Shown piece after piece: positions 10,789 to 21,599 of a DNA stretch of 64,000 bases. The translations under genes were made by a program, and so were the position numbers. A model generated the notes under the pieces. It did not search any database and was not told the DNA's origin. It was given only the letters and a program-made list of their open reading frames with translations. Numbering within the stretch: the first letter of the stretch is position 1; each line of letters starts with the position of its first letter. The DNA is taken from assembly GCF_002999335.1 (NCBI RefSeq), contig NW_020312772.1:62001-126000 (forward strand), in the 5' to 3' direction. This DNA is from Cyclospora cayetanensis (lineage: Eukaryota; Apicomplexa; Conoidasida; Eucoccidiorida; Eimeriidae).

Positions 10789-13700
10789 GACGGCTGAGCG
10801 TGCTGTGCGGAAGGGGCTGAAAGTTCGAAAGAGTGCTCCACACACACCGCGGAGCAGGAAGCAAATATGTCCCCGGCGAGGACTCCTGAATTATTCAGGC
10901 TCTTAGCCCGAAGTCGTCGAGATTCATCCCCGAGCGCTAGACTGGCGTTGGATGTTGCATGCAGTCTGTACAGCGGGCAAGGGTCGGTAACGAGGACACT
11001 GTGGCTATCAGGCGGCGCGCCGTGAGTACACCTTCTGCAAATGTATTGCAGATGCGTATTCTTGACGATGTAAAAGCAAAAACTCTTGTTAAACCAGATA
11101 CAGGAGTGGTCAGGCAGCAGACACACGAGGGCCCCCTCTCCAGTCGGTCGGTGGAAGGGGGGGCTGCTCGGAAATGCTGCAGACACAGGAGGAACTCTCT
11201 GCGCTTTTCTTCCGAAGAAGGGTGTTTCTTGCTGCGTTTCTCCTCATTTTCGTTCCTTCCTTTCTTTACCTTTCTTTTAGGCAGATTTAACCATCTCCTC
11301 CGCCGGTGCAAAGTACCCTAGAGCGCGTGTGGGTGGGTGGTTCCCCAGGGGTGGTTCTACGGGAAGAGGTGCTCTGTGTGGGGAACCCAGGCACTGCAGA
11401 GAAACTTCAAGGCTCTGCTAAGTCAAAGCAAGTACAGCGGTGGTCAACCGTGGAAGACGCCTTCTTGCAGCATCAAACTTGCCCAACACAAGGCAGTCTA
11501 CCATTTAGAGGAAAACCTGGTTGACGCTGTCCGTCTATCCGAGGTAGAAGTGACGCAAGATTCAGTAGAATGCTAACAGCTAGCTATATCTAGATGCAGT
11601 TACTCAGGGGCGAGAGAGAAAAGCGCCCGGCCACACTACGTAGAGTGCATGCAGCGTTCCTGCGGGAGCCCATGCAAAAGACTCCGTCGTACAATACTCT
11701 TCAAAGGTCTCTATCTGTAAGGTGTGCCGCTTGGCTCTAGAACCAGCACAATGCTACGAGGGGGGTCTTGCGTCTTTTTTTAGAGAGACCGCCTGTTGTC
11801 TCTCCCTCTTTCCTGAGGGTTCTGGCAGGAGGGGAAAGGTACAGCTAGGGTGTGCGTTGCAGTGTCCTCTTACAGGCTAACCAGTTGACTCATTTTCACG
11901 AAACATTAACACTTATCGCGTTGAACCATCTCGACTCTGCAATCAACGAGACACGACGATAGGCGAAAAGCCGAACCACAGTCAACGTCTCCCCAATTTC
12001 TAAAAATCACTGGCGTAGTACAAGGTACACTGTGTTTAGCTCAGCCTACTCCTCTAAGCCTCCTAACTCTGTCAGAACTCTGAAAGGAGTTGAACGCTAG
12101 CCCACTTTAGAAATATCCCTGCTCTCGTCAACCTCCCACCCTGCAGGATTTCCTGCCTCTGAGTGAAGAACAACAGGGGTTCAACGAGGGGTGCACCCTT
12201 TCAGTATTTAGCGCCTTCGCACAGAGTAGGGGACAGCATTCTAGCCCGCAGCTCGATTGCCACCCATCTAGCATGTATCCAACCCTGCTTTACAGCAACT
12301 GAAAGAAGCATTAATCAAACAATACCGGCAATGCCAAATAGAGCATATTCTAGCTTTCAAATGTTGCGCCTCACTCATGATGCTTGCTTGGTACTGTGAA
12401 ACGAAAAGCGTAGATGCAGGCTAGAGAGGACTGCAGGACAAAAGCCTTAAAGACGCTGTGCGTTTCTGATGGGCAAGGGTATATTTGAATGTACAGAGGA
12501 TCTAAAAGTTATCTCTCCTAGTGCACTGTCGCACTGGAGAGGTTTCATGCAAAAAGCTGGATAGGACCACCGAGGACCGCGTAAAGGCACTAAACTTCGA
12601 GCTGAGTTGCGCATATATTTGCAGTCTCACTGCAAGGTTGCATCTATTGGGAAATGCGCCGTATCCTACTTCAAATCTTGCCAGTTCGGAGAGGTCAAAC
12701 AAACGCTTTTCGAGCCCTTACTTTCAGGCCCCCAGGAATATTCGCATGTATGCATAAATAGGTATATATATATATATATATATATATTTGAGCACACCCT
12801 TACTACAGGAAGTCCATTGAGCTCAATGTAGGACCAGCAACAAGGCAAGGCGTTTATGGAGGCTGGAATAATGTGTCTGAGGATGGCTTCATCCGCTGGT
12901 CTTGCCCATGATTTCAATTTCTTATGCTGTCCATTATCGATGAAATTCATGCTTTGGAGGTACTCAGAGGGTCTGTTTGCACCTGTTGGTCTGCTTAGGC
13001 AGAAAATGCGATTTCGCACGGTCAAGCGAGACACGTGCCAACATATTCTAGAGGACGCTGAGGATTGTGACTTATTAGAGCCCTCAAGATCTGAATATTC
13101 GGCTTTGTGAGTACACTATTTTCTTCAGGTGTACTTGTGAGAGGAGGTGCTGGGAGTGCACGGAGAGGAGACTGGCCATCAGTCAGTAGAGAGGGCTGAG
13201 CGGCCGTAGCCCCTCCCTGTGCGGCGTCTCAGGATGAGCCGTAAGCTGCACCGTTATACCACCCCTGTCTAACGATTCTGCAGGCAAATAGAACTAGCAG
13301 CTTTTGAACGGAAACTAGCAGAAGTGTGCAGCTACTCCTGAGGACCAGGAGAGATAAAGTGGCATTGCTAATAGGCGGCAAGAAGGGGCCGAGAGTGTGG
13401 AATTAAAGTCGAGAAGCCAACCTCAGGTCCATAGTGATGGTGACTAAAAGTTGGTGCAGGAAGCTTACTGTGTAGCTACAATGAAGCGTCTAAGGTTTTC
13501 ACATCAGCTAGAACTGAGGGGCCTTTCAGGACATGCTTGGAGAAATGTATGAAGTAATCCCGTTTTCTGCGCCACTTTGCAAGAAGCTGTGAGCGAAGAT
13601 GAATGAGAAAACCTTAGCATTCTCCCCTACTGGTTTTCAGCCCCAAAGGTTTCAGCCTGTATCCACAGCCGTCATGCAGTTAGGAAGTAAGTGTCCTCTC

Positions 13701-14216
13701 TTCCAGAGCCTTCAAACAAATTCAGCGTTCGAGCAGATACAAAGTTGAGCCGTGCAGTGTCCATCTGCCTGATGGCGGCTTGAATGAGCGACGGTAGCAA
13801 CAGCATGCGGAATTCAGGTGTTCGTACTGCGGTGTCACTGCTATTTTTATGGCCTCTGTGCTGAGGGCTTGCAGAGTGATGCTCAAGATGCCGCTTGCCC
13901 AATGCAACAGTGCATTTTGTTGGGTACACCTCAAACGTAGCTTGCTAAGGGCCTACAAAGCCCTGTGCTGCATTGTGAGAAGCTGCGCATTGGAAATTGG
14001 CGATGTGATAAGAGTCAGTGCACCTCGGAAAGCGGTCAAAACGCAGTGTGAAAGCAGATCCTAAGGGGAAACTAGGCCCCTCCAACTAGTGTAGCGGCAC
14101 AATTGCAGTCACAGGTGGCCCTCTTTGCTGCTATCTGCTACTAATGCTGTTCGCCTCATCTAAACCTCGCGCGGCTGCGTTTTGTTTGACAGCGACAGTG
14201 AGTGCCGTGCGGTGCT
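10789..14216. other. Intergenic region upstream of RFC1, no gene recognised
   Basis: Short open frames exist on both strands, but none shows a recognisable motif, biased composition or consistent splice sites. Repeats are few: a (TA)n run at about 12764-12787 and little else. This contrasts with the repeat-filled genes on both sides. It should hold the RFC1 promoter and the 3' flank of the RING gene. Confidence 0.5.
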
Positions 14217-15405
14217 CTACCAAGCGGCATATTGCTCTTCTTCTGGCACAAGGGACTGCTGAGACTGACCATTAGGCCGTGCGCTGCTGCTGTCAGTGCT
14301 GTTGTCTGTGCTGCTGCAACTGCGGTGATGTGTCTCACTGCCTGCAGCAGCGCTGAATAAAGCCGCATCCCGGGGTGTCTGCACGTGTGAAGGGCTGCGC
14401 ACACTCCCCCGTCGAGATGATGCAGATCTGCTGCGCTGGCGGAAGCATGCGATAAAGGGGTTACTGCTGCTGCTGCCTGTACTGCTGCTGCTGCTGCCTG
14501 TGCTGCTGCTGCTGCTGCCCCCCAGCCGAGGTGACTGCGACGGAGAAGCTGTTGGAGTCTGGAACGGCGTGTTCGAGCTGCTTCCTGCAAAGTCTCCCTG
14601 CTGCTGATGGCCATGCAATGAGGGAAGCTGGTTCTCGTATACATTCTCTGCCGCTTCTTGCCTCCCGCCTTCCTCGCGTTGCTGCTGCAACATGCCGGCT
14701 ACTCGCAGCTTAGGGACTGCATCAGCAGTGCTTCCCGCCTCAGATTGCAGTTCCTGCTGGTGCTGCTGATGCTGTGCCGCCTGCTCTTGCGATGTCGGTC
14801 GAGCAGCACTCTCAGAAAGAGGCGTGACAGCAGCTGCAGCAGCCGCTGTCACGCCTCCAGTGTCAGGTGCAGAGAAGAGCTGCTGAAAACTGCTGCACAG
14901 TCCTGCTGCTGTTGTTACGGGGAGATCTGTGGCAGCAACATCAGGAGACGCAGTCGGCGGCTGCGAAAGGTCTCCCCGAGAAATCCCAGCATTTGCAGTT
15001 TCGGATGTTGCAGGAGCAGCAGGAGCAGGAGCAGCAGCAGCAGCAGCAGCAGCTCGCTGTACAACAGCTTGCAGGGCAACAACTGCAGCAGGAGCATCAG
15101 TCCCTCCTGTCGTTGCGAACAGCTCCTCCCTCACGCGAATCTCAGGGATAGAAAGGGAGCCAACGATTTCCACTGCTGCCGGTAGTACAAAAAACGTTGG
15201 TCGTGGTTCTACTCCTGTGGATGTTGCTGGTGTAAAGGCTGCCGCTGCATCTGCTGCTGCTCGAAAGATCCCCTCTTGAGGGTGTAATCGCGTGGATGGT
15301 GTCACCTGCAGTTCGGAGTCTCTAGCTGAGACTGCACAGAGGCTGCCGCTGCTGGAGCTGCTCGGCAGCAGCTGCTGCTGCTGCAAAAGATCCCCGCGAT
15401 CGCTG

Positions 15406-15441
<36 letters not shown>

Positions 15442-18400
15442 AAACCCGCAGCCGAAGTTTCAAAGAAAGAGTGCAGCAGCTGTTGTTGCTGCTGCTGTGT
15501 CGTTCGCCTCAGTTTGTCGAACTGCTGCAGCAGATCCTCTGCAGCAGTGATTGGAGGTAGCAGGGCAGCAAAGGCAGCAGCACTGCGTCTCGGAGGCAAA
15601 CTGTCGCTTCCAGACACGGCAACCTCAACCCTCCTTTGTTGCTCCTCCGTTCTGCTGCTGCTGCTGCTGCTGATGCAAAGCGCCTTCTTCTGCTTCGGCT
15701 GTTGCCGCTGCCTCTCTGCGTCTTGTGCGATCTCTTCCTCCCGTATGAGGCTGGCTGCAGCAGCTTGCTGCTCGTGCAGCTGCTGTGCTGCTGCCTCTGC
15801 AGCAAGCAGCAGGCGTTCTATTTCACGTCCCTCCTGCTGCAGTGCTTGCTGCTGCTCGACAAAGCCACTCATCAACTCCCCGAGAACCTGTTGCTGCACT
15901 CACACAAAAAAGCCGCATCCCCGCACAGCAACTTGAGCCTACTTCTCTGTGTCATCAAAAGATACAAACACACGACCAGCAACTAGCGATTCAAATTCAT
16001 CCCTACGACTAACACATCCAGCAACTAGCGATTCAAATTCATCCCTACAACTAACACATCCAGCAACTAGCGATTCAAATTCATCCCTACAACTGAGATA
16101 TCCGGCGACTAGCGATTCAAATTCATCCCTACAACTAACACATCCAGCAACTAGCGATTCTAATGCATCCTTCCAACTAACACATCCAGCGACTAGCGAT
16201 TCTAATTCATCCCTACAACTAACACATCCAGCGACTAGCGATTCTAATTCATCCCTACAACTAACACATCCAGCAACTAGCGATTCTAATGCATCCCTGC
16301 AACTCACACATCCAGCGACTAGCGATTCTAATGCATCCTTCCAACTAACACATCCAGCGACTAGCGATTCTAATGCATCCCTACAACTAACACATCCAGC
16401 GACTAGCGATTCAAATTCATCCCTACAACTAACACATCCAGCAACTAGCGATTCTAATGCATCCCTGCAACTCACACATCCAGCGACTAGCGATTCAAAT
16501 TCATCCCTGCAACTAACACATCTAGCGACTAGCGATTCAAATGCATCCCTACAACTAACACATCCAGCGACTAGCGATTCTAATGCATCCTTCCAACTAA
16601 CACATCCAGCGACTAGCGATTCTAATGCATCCCTACAACTAACACATCCAGCGACTAGCGATTCTAATGCATCCCTACAACTAACACATCCAGCAACTAG
16701 CGATTCTAATGCATCCCTGCAACTCACACATCCAGCGACTAGCGATTCAAATTCATCCCTGCAACTAACACATCTAGCGACTAGCGATTTAATTTCATCC
16801 TACAACTAAATCGGCCAGCGGAGGAAGCGTCAGTGCAGCAGGCTGCCTACGCTTTTCCTCTGGATAATAGCCTGCGCGGAGTTGCGTATATCTTCTAGGG
16901 CCCGTGAAGCTTTTACAAATACCAGACGGCTTCCATGTTCGAGCAGCTGCGGCAAACATCGCAGACACGGATTGCTGCAGCTTCCCAAGGCGGCAGCATT
17001 GCCTGCAGAAGGAGAGGAGAATAACCTTTGCAGCAGCAGCTGCTGCTGCAGCTGCTCTGCAGCGCCTCCGGCACTTCGAGGGGTAATCTCACATGAGGGA
17101 GAGCAAATGCCAATCCCCGCTTTCCCCCTCCTTCCCCCACCCAATAAAGAAGCGTCACATGCTGCAACAACACCGCTGCAGCATGTGGAGAACGGCGAGA
17201 GACTGACTGCCCACTGAAGCAGCCGGAGGCAGCAACGCCGTACAGACAGCAGACGCGATCCCACAGCAGCAACGCCATTCCCTCGACGCTTCACCGCATG
17301 TGCATGCCTCTGCAAAAGGACCAGCAGCGAGCCTTTCGAATACCTCGAGCTGCCTCCGTCTACTGCTGCGATGGCCTTCCAGGTGTCTCTGCACTTCCTG
17401 CAAGGCTGCAGCGGCTGCCGCTGCACGCCGCTGCAGCAGCGCCGCAGCTTCAGCCGAGTGTCTGTACACCGGAACTCTGGAGTGGGAGAAGTGAGGCTCG
17501 GAGTCGCTAGCCAGGCAGCATCCGCAGACTAACGTGCTGCAAGGCACTGCAGCAGGTTGCAGCAAGAGCAGCAGGATCCAACAGCGACAAACTGCAGCTG
17601 GAAAGCATGCGGCAGAGGAGCACTGGCGAGAGCAGCGGCAACGGCTCAAAATGGACATCAGCCTCAGAAGCACAAAAGGCAGCATCAGCAGCTTCAAAAA
17701 GCAAACATGCCGGGCAAAAAGAGGCTTAGACGTTGCCAACAGCTAAGGATGGCAGAAAGACAGCAGGAGGAGCAAAAGACGAACCACAGAGGGCAACGAC
17801 GGGCTGCCACGGGTGGAGTTTGCACATCCTGCACAAGCCGCTTGCGCATGAGCAAAAGGGAGATTTTCTTCAAAGTTTGCAACTGCTGCAGAATTTGCAA
17901 TTGCAGAATTTGCAACTGCAGAACGAACAGGGACGCGAAAAGAAAGGCTTGCCATAGGGCTGCTCAGGAGATTGCAGATCCGGCTGACGCTTCCTCGAGG
18001 AGAAAAAGCGACAAAAAGACGAAGAAAACGGCACCGAGGATAGGGGAAGACACATACGCTTTTGAGTCCGTGCAGACTTCTTCCTCTGCCCGTGAAAATC
18101 GCCTCTTTAGCTCCTTCCTGCGCGCGTCCTCCTCATTTTCTCGCTGCCTCTGGAGGCATCGCTGGAGCTCGCGTTGTTTGGCGAGACGGAGCTGCTGCTG
18201 CTGCTCTTCCTGTGCGTATCAGCAACAGCAATGAGTCGCATCGATCAGCGCAGGGAAAGGCTCCATCGAAAGAAGCATAGGCGAAGCGAAGGGCAAAAAG
18301 AAGGGCAGCGCCAGGAGCAGCGAATTCATTGAAAAAACAGGATGACGGAGCACCATCTGCTGCTGCTGCGGGTACAGTTCTCTCTCAACAGCACTAGAAG

Positions 18401-19231
18401 AAGCAGGAGCAAAAACAGCAGCAGATGCTGCTGTTCCTGCTCCTGATACAGCGCGTTCAGCAGCAGCAGCAGCAGAAGCAGGAGCGGCCGCTGCTAGACA
18501 GCTCTTTCGGGAGGATCAGACTCACCTCTTCAGCGGACTGAAGCAGCGCAAGATTCTCTGCGGCTACGCGAACTCGACAGCGGCAGCAAGGGCAGCGCAG
18601 AGGCGCAGACAAGAGAGAATCGGAAAGCAGCGATCGTCTTTTTTGCTGCTGTGCTGCAGCTGCAGCTACTGCTGAGGCTATCAGCGCATTTGTTGCCGGC
18701 AACGCCCTTCCTACACCCTCAGCACACGCATCATGACAAGTGACCCCACCAAGCATTCCAAACGGCAGCATGCCTCCTTGAAGGCGACCTTGCTGCTGCT
18801 GCTGGAGCTGCTGCTGCAATCCGGCAAGTCTCTCGCGGGTAGCAGTAACCCCCTCGAGGAGCTGTGACAGAGACTGCGAAGAGGCCGCTTCATGGTCGAT
18901 TAATTGGCAGATGCAGCTGCAGCACAAGGAGTGACCTGAGCGCTCACACAGACACACACACACACGTCTTCGCTGGGGAATTTGAAGTCTTGATGAAGTC
19001 TTCAAGCAGCTGCAACTCGATGGCTGCCACCCCCTCTAAGACGCAACAGCTCCCCACTCGCTGAGCCCGCTCACCGCAAGTCAGAACTTTAGGTCTGCGC
19101 TCGTCCTCCAATGAGAAGCCTTCGAAGCATATGAAACATTCGTGTTTCCTGTTGCGACCAGGAGTGGAGCGCTCTGCTGCCGTTGGGGCAGCAGCAGCGG
19201 CGGCGGCGTTTTTCTTCTGTTCGGCAGGCAT
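14217..19231 (-). CDS. RING-finger, Gln-rich coiled-coil protein (putative E3 ubiquitin ligase)
   Basis: The ATG is at 19231. Phase-closed exons are 19231-19075, 18935-18526, 18209-18054 and 17915-17826. The open block at 15893-14217 follows an acceptor (GTGCAG|CAACAG), and a likely donor (AAAAGC|GTAGGC) ends the block before it at 16851. Exons between 17826 and 16851 are unresolved. Exon 1 gives HECFICFEGFSLEDERRPKV then LTCG. Exon 2 opens GHSLCCSCICQLID. After about 115 residues it gives LRCPCCRCRV. Together these supply the RING pattern C-x2-C, C-x-H-x2-C-x2-C, C-x2-C, with a Gln/Ala-rich insertion before the last pair. Exon 3 (LAKQRELQRCLQRQRENEED) and exon 4 (LQILQLQILQQLQTLKKI) are coiled coil. 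The last block is Gln/Ala/Ser-rich with long CAG-coded poly-Gln. RING proteins pass ubiquitin from E2 to substrate; substrate and location are unknown here. Confidence 0.7.
15395..15440. repeat. CAG run coding for poly-Gln
   Basis: About 15 uninterrupted CTG triplets on the plus strand encode poly-Gln in the last block of the RING gene. Shorter CAG runs recur at 14463-14520, 15025-15050 and 15655-15672. Confidence 0.9.
15970..16800. repeat. 42-bp minisatellite, about 20 copies
   Basis: The unit contains ACTAGCGATTCTAATGCATC then CCTACAACTAACACATCCAGC. As 42 is a multiple of three, long frames stay open on both strands: plus strand TSDSNASLQLTHPA, minus strand SCRDALESLVAGCV. The array sits between a likely donor at 16851 and an acceptor at 15894 of the RING gene, so I read it as intronic. 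Translation through it cannot be excluded. Confidence 0.92.
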
Positions 19232-21599
19232 CTCTAGGCCCCTCGTTCCTCCTGCAGCCTGTGGCGAATGCTTTTGGGCTGCTGCAGTCGCCGCAAACAA
19301 GTGTCGCTGCAGCAACAGAGAGGGGGGAGAGGGCGCTGGAGAACAGAGCAGAAAACCGCGCCCACGACGGCTGGGGGCAGCATCAGCAGCGAAACGCGGC
19401 CTGTGGATGAGCCAGACAGCTTCCTTGAGTGTGCGATTTGACGAGAAAGCGGAAGACTGCGGGATGAATTTCGGGGAGGAATTCGGGGGGAAGAGAGAGA
19501 CGCTGGATGCGACAAAGAAGAGCGCTCCTGGGGGCCCTCTTGCGATCAATGGGTGGCTTGGTGCAAGAGGACGAAAGGGCTGCGGTTCAACCCTCAAAGA
19601 ACCCCTAGAAAGGGTGTAACACCCGAAATTGTTGGCATTAAGCCTCACGTTCTAAGCCTTTCAGCTTTCCTGCAAAAGGCAATGGGCAACTTGGCAGCGG
19701 GGAAGCCAGTAGCAGCCATGCGGGCCGAGCGCGCTGCGCTGTGGCACACCATGCCTGCCAAACTTGCAAAGCCCAAATATCCTTCGCGCGCTTTTTTAAA
19801 AGATATCAGAAGGAGTATCGAATCAATGCATCTGCCGCCTTACCAACTCCTGGGGCAGCACACACAGAGGGAGAGCGAAGGGGCAATAAGGGGGGGAGGG
19901 GCCCTTTGTCGGCAGTGGTCAACAGCCGCAGCCACGCACCAAGGCGTCACCTAAGAGCGATACATTCTCTAAACTGACTGCCAAAGAGCCTGCGGGAGGT
20001 TCTCTGGCCGTCGACAGTAGTTGCTTGTCGCCAGGCTTCGATTCAATAGGCTAGGGCTTGTACCGCTTGCGCACGCGAGACGCTGGCATGTCGGCAGCAG
20101 TGCTGCGCAGTCAAAAGCGGCTCTCAAATGATGCCTTGAACCCTTGTCTTCTTGAGGCAGGCGTAATTTGCGTTCATCCCTTTGTGTGCGCAGGATGGCA
20201 GACTTCTTCTCCTGCTCAACGGCAGTGGCTGATCCCCGTGTGCTGGCTGCCACCGCTGCCTGGGCAGAGCCGCTGGTGCTGCTCAGGTTGCCTAAGCGTC
20301 TGCTTTCCTGAACTGAGCAAAGGACGCTGCAGAAAGCGGCTGCAAAGCCGCAGTAGCCGCCAAGAGGGACGGGAAGCTCCTTAAAGGACCCTTTCCCAAG
20401 CTCGAGTGCCCTGCTGAACGCCGCTTTCCGCCCATCTGATGAGCGTAAATTGAAAAACACACCATAGCCTCGGCAGAGGCTTCTCTAGAAACCTATGCGC
20501 ACAGGGAAAGGCCCTTATCTGGCGCATTAGTAGCTCCCTTATATGCGCAGTAGACCCCAAATTGCCAAGCGCCCAACCCTCTGGAGGGCGTTCTACTTGG
20601 GTGGCATCCTTCACTGCATTCGGAACTCTATGAAAATAGGCATCGCCATGAGCCAGACGTGACTACACAGGCGTTGACTGCTGCCTTCTAGGACTGCAAT
20701 GAACGGATGGGACCCCTACCCCCCTCCCTCCCACACTTTTAATCACCGTGTCTCGTGTTCAAACAGAGAAACTCAGTCTATGCGCAAACTAACGCATGAA
20801 ATTCATAAACAATGCACATCAGGCGCTCCAATGTGCAGTCGCACTCAGCAATCACCGAGGGAGCATGCAGAACGGGCAGTCACAAACGAGGGCAAGGCCC
20901 AGCACCTCCGCCTACCCCTCAACCCTTCTATTCGCCTCAAGAACCCTCATATAAAGGCTTCTGAAGAGTCTCTACGTTACTTCAGTTCATTCTACAATTC
21001 GACTGCAGCTGAGCATTCAAAAAGCAAGGGTAAGCGCATAGCTGCTTTACTTGTGCTACCAAGGGATAGAGCAGCAGCGTGCTGCCTCCCGCTTCTGGCC
21101 CCCCTTTTCCCCCAAGCATCTAAGCCACCCCAGGCGATATCAAAGCCACACAAAGCGATCTGGAGGCGGCACACACAGCCCCTTCACAAACAGTCCAGTC
21201 GGCTTTTAGGTGACTCGCTCATTTTCGGGGATCTCCCTCCAGCAGAAGAATGCCTTACAAGAGGGGGGGATTATTTTTAAGGCGTGCAGCACTCCACACA
21301 AGACTACAGGCCAGGCCTGGCCCTGCCAGAAGACCATTCGAATTCATGGAGATTACCTCCTACCTCATACGCTGCTGCTTAACACACATCACAGAATTGC
21401 ATCGCAGAAAATGCAGACTCCCCACGCCAACCAACCATAAAGAACTGCTGGTGCTAATATAGGGTAGGAATACGGTAAAAAACGTCTATAAAGGAAAACT
21501 GCTGAGCTCCTGGAGAGCTGCATTAGATACGGATCCTCATGATCACGAAACGAGTCCTGTTTCTCGTTTTTTTTGCAACCGTCCTCTCTCAACGCATGA
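19232..21599. other. Region between the RING gene and the transporter
   Basis: It should carry the RING-gene promoter and the transporter 3' flank. An open minus-strand frame at 19969-20460 is richer in charged residues than its surroundings but has no recognisable domain or clear start. A plus-strand frame at 20699-21280 is long (about 190 codons) but also unrecognised. I do not call either as a gene. Confidence 0.4.

Noticed and set aside
12666..13110. Overlapping open frames on both strands in the gap upstream of RFC1
   Set aside because: Neither frame shows domain-like features, and both include the (TA)n run or lack a start context. They are probably chance frames.
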